The notes beneath the pieces were generated by a model that worked only from the letters and a program-made list of their open reading frames with translations, did not search any database and was not told where the DNA came from. Positions 7,975-15,994 of a stretch of 34,152 bases of DNA are shown one piece after another. Made by a program: the position numbers and the translations under genes. Within the stretch, counting starts at the first letter, position 1, and each line of letters opens with the position of its first letter. The stretch lies in assembly GCA_002701295.1 (NCBI GenBank), contig NZUJ01000059.1, positions 1 through 34,152 of the forward strand, written 5' to 3'. This stretch comes from Ponticaulis sp. Lineage in GTDB: Bacteria; Pseudomonadota; Alphaproteobacteria; Caulobacterales; Hyphomonadaceae.

Positions 7975-8598
7975 ATGTTTAAGACAGTTATCGCCGCAAC
8001 GGCCGTTTCCGCACTGGCTCTTTCAGCTCAGGCGCAAGCCCAGAGTGCAGATGAGCGAGGCTTTTATCTTGAAGGCGGATATCAGTATCTGAACACAGAG
8101 CCTGAGGGCGCAGAAGAAGGTGTTGATACAGATGCCATCGGTGCGCGTGCGGGTTATCAGTTCAATAACATCTTCTCGATCGAGGGTGAGCTGGCTTCAG
8201 GCGTAGATGATGGCGAGTTCGACTATAACGTCGACGAAGACGAGTTTGATCTCGACGACAATAATGACGGTGATTTCGAAGACACGATTGCCGCTGCCGG
8301 TGATATCGAGCTGAACTATCTGGTCGGCATTTATGGTAAGGCGCAGGTTCCGCTGACGGAACGTCTGAACGCCTATGCGCGGGCAGGCTATGCCTATATC
8401 GACATTGACGCCGATGTGCAGACCCCGGGTGGCACAACTCTCACAACCCTTTCAGACTCTGAAGATGGCCCGGCAATCGGTGCAGGCCTGTCTTATGACC
8501 TGACGGACAACTGGTATCTCAAAGGCGACTACACTTACTATTCCTTTGATGATGCCGACACGGATGGTGTGATGATTGGTGCAGGCTACAAGTTCTAA
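7975..8598 (+). CDS. Outer-membrane beta-barrel protein (OmpA-like / porin-family barrel)
   Basis: This 207-residue protein has a signal peptide (cleavage likely after AQA near residues 20-22) and alternating polar/aromatic beta strands (FYLEGGYQYL, AIGARAGYQF, LNAYARAGYAYI, GAGLSYDL, WYLKGDYTYYSF). It ends in YKF, the terminal Phe expected for BAM-dependent insertion. The pattern fits the eight-stranded outer-membrane barrel family (PF13505). One extracellular loop (residues 78-111) is extremely acidic and contains DLDDNNDGDFED, similar to calcium-binding DxNxDG loops. No peptidoglycan-binding OmpA C-terminal domain is present. The gene has a leader of over 200 bases and its own terminator. 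Confidence 0.85.
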   Translation: MFKTVIAATAVSALALSAQAQAQSADERGFYLEGGYQYLNTEPEGAEEGVDTDAIGARAGYQFNNIFSIEGELASGVDDGEFDYNVDEDEFDLDDNNDGDFEDTIAAAGDIELNYLVGIYGKAQVPLTERLNAYARAGYAYIDIDADVQTPGGTTLTTLSDSEDGPAIGAGLSYDLTDNWYLKGDYTYYSFDDADTDGVMIGAGYKF

Positions 8599-8624
8599 GC
8601 CCATCAACACATCCCCATAGATGG

Positions 8625-8657
8625 CCCCTCCAGCTCGGGTTGGAGGGGTTATCTTTA
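8625..8657 (+). terminator. Intrinsic terminator after the beta-barrel gene
   Basis: CCCCTCCA (8625-8632) pairs with TGGAGGGG (8641-8648), followed by TTATCTTTA. It begins 27 bases after the stop codon. Confidence 0.75.
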
Positions 8658-8795
8658 TGTGGAGCGGAATCCCTCACACTGTCCCACAAGCTGAACGCAC
8701 CTTCAGCCATTTCATAAAAAATTGAATTGTTGACCAAATTGGTGCATTATTCCGTGGGCAGACGATTTGTTCTGCCGGACTATGGGGGACAAAAT

Positions 8796-9185
8796 ATGGT
8801 CAAATCTATCGACAAGTATTTCGTATTGATCGCGTTGGTTTATGCCGTCGTGGGCATGGTGCTCGGCAATATTATGGGGGCAACGCTGGATCACTCACAA
8901 ATGCCAACGCACGCGCACATTATGCTTGTGGGCTGGGCGAGTATGGGGCTTTCAGGACTGATCTATAAGAGCTGGCCAGAACTGAAATCAGGCCTGCTTC
9001 CGGTCATACATTTCTGGCTTCTGCAGGTCGGCTGTCTGATCATGTGCATCGGCCTTTACCTGATGTATGGCGGCATTGTGCCGGAGCCTCAAATGGGGCC
9101 TGTCCTCGGGATTTCCGGGATTATTGTACTTGGATCGCTTGCGCTCTTCACCTTCATCTTCGCGACAAAGGCAAAGAGCAGCTAA
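8796..9185 (+). CDS. Small membrane protein resembling a fragment of heme-copper oxidase subunit I
   Basis: This 129-residue protein has four predicted membrane helices (about residues 8-28, 44-62, 72-92 and 105-122). The segment MPTHAHIMLVGWASMGL at the start of helix two resembles the helix of heme-copper oxidase subunit I (cbb3-type and relatives) that supplies a heme-ligand His. Only this part of the oxidase pattern is seen; the copper-site histidines of a full subunit are absent because the protein is far too short. It may be a stand-alone heme-binding membrane protein, but the function is unknown. ATG 8796 is chosen because GGGGGA lies 6 bases upstream; a TTG 69 bases earlier is less likely. 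It converges on the aldose dehydrogenase gene with an 8-base gap. Confidence 0.68.
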   Translation: MVKSIDKYFVLIALVYAVVGMVLGNIMGATLDHSQMPTHAHIMLVGWASMGLSGLIYKSWPELKSGLLPVIHFWLLQVGCLIMCIGLYLMYGGIVPEPQMGPVLGISGIIVLGSLALFTFIFATKAKSS

Positions 9186-9193
9186 GCAGACAT

Positions 9194-10375
9194 TCAGTCA
9201 GCGGGCGTGAGCTTGATCAGGCGACCGCCCGGGGCACCATTGCGCGTGTCTTCCAGAACATAGACGGCGCCGTCAGGGCCTTCTTCGACTTCGCGAATAC
9301 GACGGTCCCACTCATACCGGGCAGGTTCAGTGCCGACCCAGTCAGCGCCGGAGCCTGTGACGTCCACGCGAATGAGTGCCTTGGAGGACAGGCCTCCGAT
9401 AAGGATGTCGCCGGTCCAGTCTGAAAACAGATCGCTTTCATAAACCTCCAGGCCGCCGGGACTTATCGCAGGTACCCATGACTTCACGGGCGCCTTGAAT
9501 TCTGGTCGCGTATCGTGATCTGGAATTTCTTCGCCGGAATAGTGATCGCCATCGGAAACTTCAGGATAGCCGTAGTTCTCACCCTTGATGATGATGTTCA
9601 GCTCATCACCGTGACGTGGACCCATTTCCTGGGTCCAGAGATTGCCAGCGCTGTCGAAATCAATGCCGAGCAGGTTACGGTGCCCGAGCGACCAGATTTC
9701 ATCTGTCACGCCGCCTTCGCCATAGAAGGGGTTGCCTTCGGCGGGTGTGCCATCAAGGTTCAGGCGCAGGACCTTGCCGAGGTTTTGCTCCATATCCTGA
9801 GCTGGTGTGAATTTCTGGCGATCACCCGAGGTGACGAAGAGATAGCCATCCGGTGATACGGCGAGGCGGTGTGAGTAGTGCCCATTGCCGGTGACCTTTG
9901 GATATTGGCTCCAGATGATCTCCCGATTGCTAAGCTCGCCGCCCGTCTCGGTTGTCGTGAGCATGGCTTTCTCGACAACAGCGCCCGACATATCGTCGTC
10001 TTCCGGGTCGCGTTCAACATATGAAATATAGACAGTGCCGTTTTCGGCGAAGTCAGGACCGAGAATGAAATCACCAAGTCCGCCTTGTCCCTGAGCTGTG
10101 ACTGAAGGCGCATTGGTAATGGCGCCAGCCTTGGAACCATCAATATTGAGAAGCCAGATCTCGCCTGTTTTCTCAGTTACGACGGATCGTGCGTCAGGCA
10201 GAAACGTCATGGCCCATGGGGCGCCGAATTGTTCGAGAACCGTGCCGGTGATGGTAGAGCCATCCGTGCCGGAGATCGCCAGCGTTTCACCTGTGGTTTC
10301 CTGGGCGAAGGCACAGCCAGCGGCCAGAAGGGCAAAAGCAGGAATAGTGTTGAGGAGGGAGATGTGGGCGCGCAT
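9194..10375 (-). CDS. PQQ-dependent aldose (sugar) dehydrogenase, exported
   Basis: This 393-residue protein matches the soluble glucose/aldose sugar dehydrogenase family (PF07995, YliI/Asd type), a six-bladed beta-propeller. It carries the family blocks GHYSHRLAVSPDGYLFVTSGD, EIWSLGHRNLLGI, LWTQEMGPRHGDELN and GENYGYP, which hold PQQ- and Ca2+-contacting residues. It oxidises aldoses in the periplasm and passes electrons to the respiratory chain. The N-terminus can be read either as a lipoprotein signal (LLAAGC) or as a normal signal cut at AFA-QE. The start is supported by AGGA 6 bases upstream. It forms its own short unit downstream of the serine hydrolase terminator. Confidence 0.88.
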   Translation of the reverse strand: MRAHISLLNTIPAFALLAAGCAFAQETTGETLAISGTDGSTITGTVLEQFGAPWAMTFLPDARSVVTEKTGEIWLLNIDGSKAGAITNAPSVTAQGQGGLGDFILGPDFAENGTVYISYVERDPEDDDMSGAVVEKAMLTTTETGGELSNREIIWSQYPKVTGNGHYSHRLAVSPDGYLFVTSGDRQKFTPAQDMEQNLGKVLRLNLDGTPAEGNPFYGEGGVTDEIWSLGHRNLLGIDFDSAGNLWTQEMGPRHGDELNIIIKGENYGYPEVSDGDHYSGEEIPDHDTRPEFKAPVKSWVPAISPGGLEVYESDLFSDWTGDILIGGLSSKALIRVDVTGSGADWVGTEPARYEWDRRIREVEEGPDGAVYVLEDTRNGAPGGRLIKLTPAD

Positions 10376-10464
10376 AGGTGTCCTTTCAGGTCCCGGAATG
10401 TTTGATATGCAATCTCTACGAAGTTTAGAGCATTCTGGTTCCCGAACTGACAGCTTTGTGAGCG

Positions 10465-10503
10465 AAAAAAAGAGCCGATCCCGAGGTTTTCCGGGATCGG
10501 CTC
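10465..10503 (-). terminator. Intrinsic terminator of the serine hydrolase gene
   Basis: A perfect 12-bp stem (10472-10483 with 10492-10503) closes an 8-base loop. On the minus strand it is followed by seven consecutive T (10471 down to 10465). It lies 22 bases after the stop. Confidence 0.93.
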
Positions 10504-10525
10504 AATCAGAGATCAGCTGTCTGGA

Positions 10526-11809
10526 CTATTTCGTCCGGTCTTCCAGTGCCTCATAGAGCGCATCAGTTGCGATGGTTCTGATCGGCGGTGTGCCGCGATA
10601 AGGGTTCGACCCATTATTGTTCTGGATGAAAGCAATAAAGACGAGATCATCCACCGGATCGATCCAGAAGCTGGTACCGAAGAAGCCGCCCCAATAGTAT
10701 GAGCCGGTGCGCTGCTGGCCGTCGGCAATGTCTTCATCCATCACTACGGCGAAATCCATACCGAATCCAATGCCCGGCATGTCGGGGCCGTAAAGGTCAA
10801 CTGGCACGCCTTCGTTAAGAACGTTCTCACGCATTTTTTCGACTGTAGAGGCTTTGATGATGCGGTTGCCATTCAGCTCGCCGCCTTTCTGGAGCATCTG
10901 GGTGAATTTCCAGTAGTCGAGTGGCGTGGAGAAGAGGCCACCTGAGCCTGACAGGAATTGCGGCGGTTCATTCTGAAGGCGCTCATCCATCATGAAGAGT
11001 GAGCCATCCTCGGCATAATCATAGATGCGGGTGACGCGGGATTGTTTTTCTGCAGGCACGTAAAAACCCGTGTCATCCATGCCGAGCGGGCCGAAGATGT
11101 TTTCCTGCATGTAATCATCCAGCGACTGTCCGGAGAGTTTCTCGACGATATAGCCCTGAATGTTGACGACCGGGCCGTAATCCCAGGCGGTGCCCGGTTG
11201 GGTTTCCAGAGGCAGGGCGGCCAGTTTGTCGATCATGCCCTGAAGGTCAGTCTCGCCCAGATTAACGTCGCTATAGACGGCCGAAACGCCAAAACCTGCC
11301 GAGTGAGACATGAGCTGCGCCATGGTCATAGGGGTTTTCATTGGCTCTGTGCCGCCGTCAGAGGTTTTGACCTGCAGATCAGCGAATTCAGGAATATATT
11401 TGGAAACAGGGTCGTCGAGCTTCCATTTGCCGTCTTCCCAGAGCTGCATCATGGCGACGCCCGCAATCGGCTTGGTCATGGAGGCAATTCGGAAAATGCT
11501 GTCCGCCTGAATGGGGGCTTGAGTTTCATAGTTGAGGACACCATGCGTATTCAGCGTGGCGATTTTCCCATGACGCGAGGCCAGCCAGACTATTCCAGCG
11601 AGTTTTCCATCCTCGACCATTTGCGCATATTGCGCGTCGAGCGCGGCGAGTTTTTCAGACGAAAAGCCGAGGGTTTCCGGCGCTGCCATAGGCAGGCCTG
11701 TGCTCGTTTCGACTGAAGCAGGCGTGGCAGTTTCGTTGGTGGCGCAGGCTGTGGTGACAGCAAGAAGTGCGGCCATGGCAACGCCGCACGCAAGACGCGT
11801 GTGTTTCAT
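10526..11809 (-). CDS. Serine hydrolase, beta-lactamase class C / family VIII esterase fold, lipoprotein
   Basis: This 427-residue protein carries a lipoprotein signal (LAVTTAC, Cys22) followed by a beta-lactamase-type domain (PF00144). The nucleophile motif SMTK is at residues 110-113. The second motif is WDYGPVVN (Tyr211), and a late WGGFFGTSFW block stands where class C enzymes have KTG. This combination is typical of family VIII carboxylesterases and penicillin-binding-protein-like hydrolases rather than true AmpC enzymes. The natural substrate is unknown, and beta-lactam resistance should not be assumed. ATG 11809 is used because GGGAGG sits 7 bases upstream; an in-frame TTG two codons earlier is too close to it. 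Confidence 0.88.
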   Translation of the reverse strand: MKHTRLACGVAMAALLAVTTACATNETATPASVETSTGLPMAAPETLGFSSEKLAALDAQYAQMVEDGKLAGIVWLASRHGKIATLNTHGVLNYETQAPIQADSIFRIASMTKPIAGVAMMQLWEDGKWKLDDPVSKYIPEFADLQVKTSDGGTEPMKTPMTMAQLMSHSAGFGVSAVYSDVNLGETDLQGMIDKLAALPLETQPGTAWDYGPVVNIQGYIVEKLSGQSLDDYMQENIFGPLGMDDTGFYVPAEKQSRVTRIYDYAEDGSLFMMDERLQNEPPQFLSGSGGLFSTPLDYWKFTQMLQKGGELNGNRIIKASTVEKMRENVLNEGVPVDLYGPDMPGIGFGMDFAVVMDEDIADGQQRTGSYYWGGFFGTSFWIDPVDDLVFIAFIQNNNGSNPYRGTPPIRTIATDALYEALEDRTK

Positions 11810-11968
11810 TTTCAATCCTCCCTTATGAGCGTGTCGCTCTTGTTATGTGATGAGTATGCGGGGGAGGTGACGCGCGGGCAAGAGTCCAGCCACTCGCGTT
11901 TTCGTGATGGAGAAGGTTTGCATGCTCGCTCATTTCGACCTGCTTCGGGATGACTGGGCGGTCAGTCG

Positions 11969-12002
11969 GAATAAGCCGGCCGTCGAAAGGACGAGCTTAT
12001 TC
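11969..12002 (-). terminator. Possible terminator hairpin at the purL stop codon
   Basis: GAATAAGC (11969-11976) pairs with GCTTATTC (11995-12002), with a small inner stem. The stem includes the purL stop codon. There is no clear T-run, so Rho-independent termination is uncertain. Confidence 0.35.
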
Positions 12003-14276
12003 GCCCTTCATGTAGGTCGGCATCCAGCCTTCATGGGCTGCGCGAAGGTCGGCCAGAGAGATGAAGTGGCCGGTATCGAGCGTGTCGAGGCCAAGAAAGA
12101 CACCCGGCTCGCGCGTGCCGCTGTCGACGAAGTCACCAATATGCTGGGCAGTCACGCCATGCGCGCGAATACGACCATTGAATACATCAATCTTGTCTTC
12201 CGGAAGCGCGACGAGGAAATGGCCATGGCTCTCAGCGAAATAGGCCAGAAGTGCTGACTTGCGTGTCGAGAGCATCTGAACGCCGACATTGCCAGCAAGC
12301 GCCATATCGGCTGCGGCACAGGCTGCACCGCCATCTGAAATGTCGTGCACTGCGTTGACCATTCCATGCCCGATAACCGCGCGAACGAAGTCTGAATTCT
12401 TCTTGTTCTTCTTGAGATCGACGGCTGGAATTGCGCCGAGGTCTTCGCCTTTGAGGCCAAGCACTTCGCGGGCATAGAGCGTGGTGCCCATATGCGGTGT
12501 GGTCTGGCCGATCAGGATCAGCTTGTCGCCGGCTTTCGCGCCTTTCAGCGTGGCAGTTTTCGTGACGTCTTCGATGAGGCCCACACCGCCCACGACAGGC
12601 GTTGGCGGAATGGCGACGCCGTCTGTCTCGTTATAGAGCGAGACATTGCCGGAGACGACAGGGAAATCGAGCTCTTTACAGGCCTCGGCCATGCCCTCAA
12701 TCGCCTTGACGATATAGCCCATGGTTTTCGGCTTTTCCGGATTACCGAAATTGAGGTTGTCGGTGATGGCAATCGGCTTGGCGCCGACAGCTGAGAGGTT
12801 GCGGTAAGCCTCTGCGACGACGGCCTTGCCGCCTTCATACGGGTCCGAGGCCACATAGTGCGGATTACAGTCTGAACAGATGGCGAGCGCCTTGTTCGTA
12901 CCGTGAATGCGGACGATTGCTGCGTCGCCGCCTGATGAGGAGCTGTCGACTGTGTCGCCCATGACGTGGCGGTCATATTGTTCCCAGACCCAGCGCTTGG
13001 AGGCCATATCCGGGCAGGACATGAGCTTCAGCAGCGTTTGAGCATAGTCTTCAGGTTCTGCGAACCTGGTGAAGTCGAGCTGTTCGCGTTTGACAGGCTC
13101 TACCCATGGGCGGTCGTAATTTGGCGCGTCTTCGGCGAGCGGCGGGACAGGGATATCGCACACGACTTCGCCGAACTGTTTCAGCACCATATGACCGGTG
13201 TCTGTCGTGATGCCGATGACTTCTGCGTCGAGGTCCCATTTGTCGAAGATCGCCTTGGCAATGTCTTCCTTGCCGGGCTTCAGAACCATCAGCATGCGCT
13301 CCTGGCTCTCTGATAGCATGATCTCATAGGCGGTCATGCCATCTTCGCGCTGCGGGACCTTGTCGAGGTCCATCTCAATGCCGATGCCGCCCTTGTCAGC
13401 CATTTCGACAGATGACGAGGTGAGGCCAGCCGCGCCCATATCCTGAATGGCCTGAATGGCGTCGGTTTCCATCAGCTCGAGACAGGCTTCGATGAGGAGT
13501 TTCTCGGTGAACGGGTCGCCAACCTGCACGGTAGGGCGCTTTTCCTCGTCGCCTTCGGAGAATTCGGCCGAAGCCATGGTCGCGCCATGAATGCCGTCGC
13601 GGCCGGTTTTGGAGCCGACATAGAAGATCGGATTGCCGGGCGTTGCGCCGCGCGCGTAGAAAATCTTGTCCTGATCGGCGAGGCCAACAGCCATGGCGTT
13701 CACGAGGATATTGCCATTATAGCCCGCATCGAACTGAGTTTCGCCCGCAACCGTCGGTACGCCGACGCAATTGCCATAGCCGCCAATGCCAGCAACTACA
13801 CCCGCCACGAGACTGCGTGTTTTGGGATGGGATGGATCACCAAAGCGGAGGGCGTTTACGAGTGCGATGGGCCGCGCCCCCATGGTGAACACGTCGCGCA
13901 AAATACCGCCAACGCCCGTTGCAGCGCCCTGATAAGGCTCAATGTATGAGGGGTGGTTGTGGCTCTCCATTTTGAAGATCGCGGCCTGACCATCGCCGAT
14001 ATCAATGACGCCAGCATTCTCGCCCGGCCCCTGAATAACAGAGGCGTTCTTGGTCGGGAATTTGCCGAGGTGACGGCGCGAGGATTTGTAAGAGCAATGC
14101 TCTGACCACATGACCGAATAAATGCCGAGCTCGACAAGGTTCGGGTTGCGGCCCAGACGCGAAGTCAGGCGCTCCCATTCCTCAGCATTGATGCCGTGTC
14201 CGGCAGCATCATCCTGGTTTTGTTCAGCCTGCATGAGGGCGGTGATTTTGGCGGAGAGGTCAGATGTCGTGCTCAT
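11997..14276 (-). CDS. purL: PurL, phosphoribosylformylglycinamidine synthase subunit II
   Basis: This 759-residue protein is the small-type PurL, which converts FGAR to FGAM with ATP and ammonia in purine synthesis. It works with PurS and PurQ, which are not in this window. Diagnostic blocks are [74 protein letters not shown] and the C-terminal [12 protein letters not shown] and HDISDGG motifs. Both PurM-like halves are intact and the length fits the family. The ribosome-binding site is weak (GAG then GGGC before ATG). The gene appears to be transcribed alone; 187 bases separate its end from the start of the serine hydrolase gene. Confidence 0.97.
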   Translation of the reverse strand: MSTTSDLSAKITALMQAEQNQDDAAGHGINAEEWERLTSRLGRNPNLVELGIYSVMWSEHCSYKSSRRHLGKFPTKNASVIQGPGENAGVIDIGDGQAAIFKMESHNHPSYIEPYQGAATGVGGILRDVFTMGARPIALVNALRFGDPSHPKTRSLVAGVVAGIGGYGNCVGVPTVAGETQFDAGYNGNILVNAMAVGLADQDKIFYARGATPGNPIFYVGSKTGRDGIHGATMASAEFSEGDEEKRPTVQVGDPFTEKLLIEACLELMETDAIQAIQDMGAAGLTSSSVEMADKGGIGIEMDLDKVPQREDGMTAYEIMLSESQERMLMVLKPGKEDIAKAIFDKWDLDAEVIGITTDTGHMVLKQFGEVVCDIPVPPLAEDAPNYDRPWVEPVKREQLDFTRFAEPEDYAQTLLKLMSCPDMASKRWVWEQYDRHVMGDTVDSSSSGGDAAIVRIHGTNKALAICSDCNPHYVASDPYEGGKAVVAEAYRNLSAVGAKPIAITDNLNFGNPEKPKTMGYIVKAIEGMAEACKELDFPVVSGNVSLYNETDGVAIPPTPVVGGVGLIEDVTKTATLKGAKAGDKLILIGQTTPHMGTTLYAREVLGLKGEDLGAIPAVDLKKNKKNSDFVRAVIGHGMVNAVHDISDGGAACAAADMALAGNVGVQMLSTRKSALLAYFAESHGHFLVALPEDKIDVFNGRIRAHGVTAQHIGDFVDSGTREPGVFLGLDTLDTGHFISLADLRAAHEGWMPTYMKGE

Positions 14277-14612
14277 GCCCGCTCTTTAACGGGGATCAGC
14301 GGGATTCGGAAGAGGAAAGAAAAGCATTCTCATCATACTGGTGTCGCAATTGCGTTTTAGGACAAGGAGCGTCGCACACTTCAAAAGTGTGAGGACAGGC
14401 GCGGGAATCGGCTAAGATGTCGACGTTCAGGCGGGTGCGCGGGGGATTGTTCGTTGAGCAGGTCAGTAGCTGACAGTGATGCTGCTTGACATTTTTTGGC
14501 TCTGGTCGCTCTCAGCCTGTTGATTTTCTGTCCTTTTGTCGTGTCGACTAATGGGATTAATAGGAAGTTTCGTGGTATAGTCACGCAAACTTCCAGGAGT
14601 ATGGAGACTGCT
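14277..14612. other. 336-base intergenic region between divergent purL and a small gene
   Basis: This region must hold the purL promoter (minus) and the promoter of the gene starting at 14613 (plus). I see a short hairpin (CACACTT/AAGTGTG, 14375-14391) and a TTGACA box at 14486-14491, though no convincing -10 box stands 16-18 bases after it. A stronger hairpin lies at 14563-14594 and is listed separately. No credible coding frame is visible. Confidence 0.6.
14563..14594 (+). promoter_or_regulatory. Hairpin directly before the ribosome-binding site of the 14613 gene
   Basis: GGAAGTTT (14563-14570) pairs with AAACTTCC (14587-14594), and CGTG (14571-14574) pairs with CACG (14582-14585), leaving one bulged C. 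That makes 12 pairs around a 7-base loop. AGGAG (14595-14599) begins at the next base. The loop reads GTATAGT, so the dyad could instead be a repressor site over a -10 box. Confidence 0.5.
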
Positions 14613-14855
14613 ATGACTGATACAGGATTAACGCCGGACGCGCCTGAGAAAAACAAAGGCCTCACCCCTGAAAAGCAGATGCTGAAAGATATGGCTGTCG
14701 CGCTGTTCGACACGATCCAGCGCACGGGCGAGGGTCCGAAAAAACGTTTCAAGGAACTGACTGTTGAAGAGCGTGCAAGCTTTCGTAAGCAAGCGAAAAT
14801 GCTGATGCACCAGATCAATAAGCGCGGCTATTCGGTTTCCAAAGACGCCGCCTGA
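14613..14855 (+). CDS. Small charged helical protein, unknown function
   Basis: This 80-residue protein, rich in Lys, Glu and Ala, is probably all helical: LTPEKQMLKDMAVALFDTIQ, then a basic GPKKRFKEL, then LTVEERASFRKQAK. It has no signal peptide or membrane segment. I do not recognise a family. ATG 14613 is preferred because GGAG lies 6 bases upstream; the in-frame ATG at 14601 abuts AGGAG too closely. The basic surface would be compatible with nucleic-acid binding, but that is a guess. Confidence 0.6.
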   Translation: MTDTGLTPDAPEKNKGLTPEKQMLKDMAVALFDTIQRTGEGPKKRFKELTVEERASFRKQAKMLMHQINKRGYSVSKDAA

Positions 14856-14897
14856 CATATCAACTAAGGCCAGCTGATCAGCGCGAAAGAGCCCTGA

Positions 14898-15122
14898 TCA
14901 GCTTGCCTTACGTACCTCTGAATGGCTTTTAAGCACTTCGGAGTCGTCGGTTTCGATACGGTAGGCCGGACAATCCTCGCTGGCCTCGCGGGTAACCTCT
15001 TCTCCCTTTATGGCGAGCGTTTGTTTTCGGGTATAGACTTTCACGACCTTGCCTGTCGCTGTGCCATTTCCCCAATTCCATTGAAGTTGATCGCCTTCGG
15101 AATAGCTGTCTTGCTTGGCCAT
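14898..15122 (-). CDS. DUF2945 (hypervirulence-associated TUDOR-domain) protein
   Basis: This 74-residue protein matches DUF2945 (PF11160): a GDQLQWNWGNGTATGKV opening, then a central IKGEEVTREASEDCPAY block and a final VLKSHSEVRK. These are small SH3/Tudor-like beta barrels of unclear function, common as single-domain cytoplasmic proteins in alphaproteobacteria. GGAG lies 7 bases before the ATG. It lies 39 bases downstream of the membrane protein gene at 15162-15860 on the same strand, so the order is membrane protein first, then DUF2945. Confidence 0.85.
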   Translation of the reverse strand: MAKQDSYSEGDQLQWNWGNGTATGKVVKVYTRKQTLAIKGEEVTREASEDCPAYRIETDDSEVLKSHSEVRKAS

Positions 15123-15161
15123 AGTGTGCTCCTTCAGGAAGAAGAAGCGGCTGTGACGGGT

Positions 15162-15860
15162 TCAGGTTCCCTGAACAGGTTCACCCTCAGCACCAATCGT
15201 TTTCGAATTGACGGCCCGGATCACGTCAACAATCGACTGAAAGACGAATACGGCAAAGACCAGATTCATGATCCAGACCGATAGTTTGGCCAGAAAAGAC
15301 AATTGATAGGATATGCGCGCGTCATCTTCAGTGAAGATGTCCATCGCGCCAAAGCTGACATTGTCCAGAAGATAAAAGCTCAGATAATCACGCGCCGCCT
15401 GCAGATAGGTTTCGTGATTTGCAGGCTCTGACACAGGCAGGTCGAGCACAGCAAAGCCGGGTTGATTGGCACTAAGCGAGACGACGCCTGAAGCAAAAAG
15501 ACAGCCGCCGGTGATGCCCGCGGCAAGGGTTGCATTCCAATAACGGCGCCAAGCCGGCGAGAGGCGCGCATAGGTTTTCAGGGGTGACCCGGAATGGCCG
15601 CCAATTGCAAAAATGGAGAGACCGCTCAGGAAAAACGCCATCAGACTGATGGGTGAAATAATCACCGCGCGAAGACGCGGGACGAGCAAAACGAGGCTGA
15701 TAAAACATACCAGAGGAAACAGCCATGTATTGCTGGTGTCCGGCCCTGTGGGAATAAGTTTCGAGAGCAGAATACGCGCCACCCAGAAGCCAGCCAGGCA
15801 GAAAATGATGGAGCCGAGAATGATGGAAGTCCCTGACGGCTGACGTGAGCGTCGTTTCAT
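15162..15860 (-). CDS. Polytopic membrane protein, unknown function
   Basis: This 232-residue protein has a basic N-terminus (MKRRSRQ) and about five membrane segments at roughly residues 14-32, 46-62, 68-86, 108-128 and 198-218. A long hydrophilic stretch (about residues 130-195) lies between the last two and probably faces the periplasm. I recognise no family motif. ATG 15860 is chosen over the in-frame ATG at 15875 because AGGA is 6 bases upstream. The DUF2945 gene follows on the same strand. Confidence 0.65.
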   Translation of the reverse strand: MKRRSRQPSGTSIILGSIIFCLAGFWVARILLSKLIPTGPDTSNTWLFPLVCFISLVLLVPRLRAVIISPISLMAFFLSGLSIFAIGGHSGSPLKTYARLSPAWRRYWNATLAAGITGGCLFASGVVSLSANQPGFAVLDLPVSEPANHETYLQAARDYLSFYLLDNVSFGAMDIFTEDDARISYQLSFLAKLSVWIMNLVFAVFVFQSIVDVIRAVNSKTIGAEGEPVQGT

Positions 15861-15932
15861 GGATTGTCCTCTCATTTCATGTCCTGTCCGTCATATCGCA
15901 GGCGTGGTGGGAAGGCTATCTTCCGGCACAGA

Positions 15933-15967
15933 GCAAAGAAAAACCGCCGGAGTGGTCACTCCGGCGG
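15933..15967 (-). terminator. Intrinsic terminator of the DUF3089 gene
   Basis: A perfect 10-bp GC-rich stem (15944-15953 with 15958-15967) closes a 4-base loop. On the minus strand it is followed by TTTTTCTTTG. It starts 27 bases after the stop codon. Confidence 0.88.
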
Positions 15968-15994
15968 CTCTGACTGTTTGAATTGTGAGAAAGC

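Noticed and set aside
10526-11809. Antibiotic resistance beta-lactamase
   Set aside because: The SxxK and late WGG motifs fit family VIII esterases and PBP-like hydrolases; the KTG triad of AmpC is absent, so resistance is not supported.
11904-12257. Plus-strand frame of 117 codons opposite the end of purL
   Set aside because: It lies mostly antisense to a clear purL coding region and has no recognisable protein motif.
14486-14514. Sigma-70 promoter at TTGACA
   Set aside because: The -35 box is perfect, but no acceptable -10 box lies 16-18 bases downstream.
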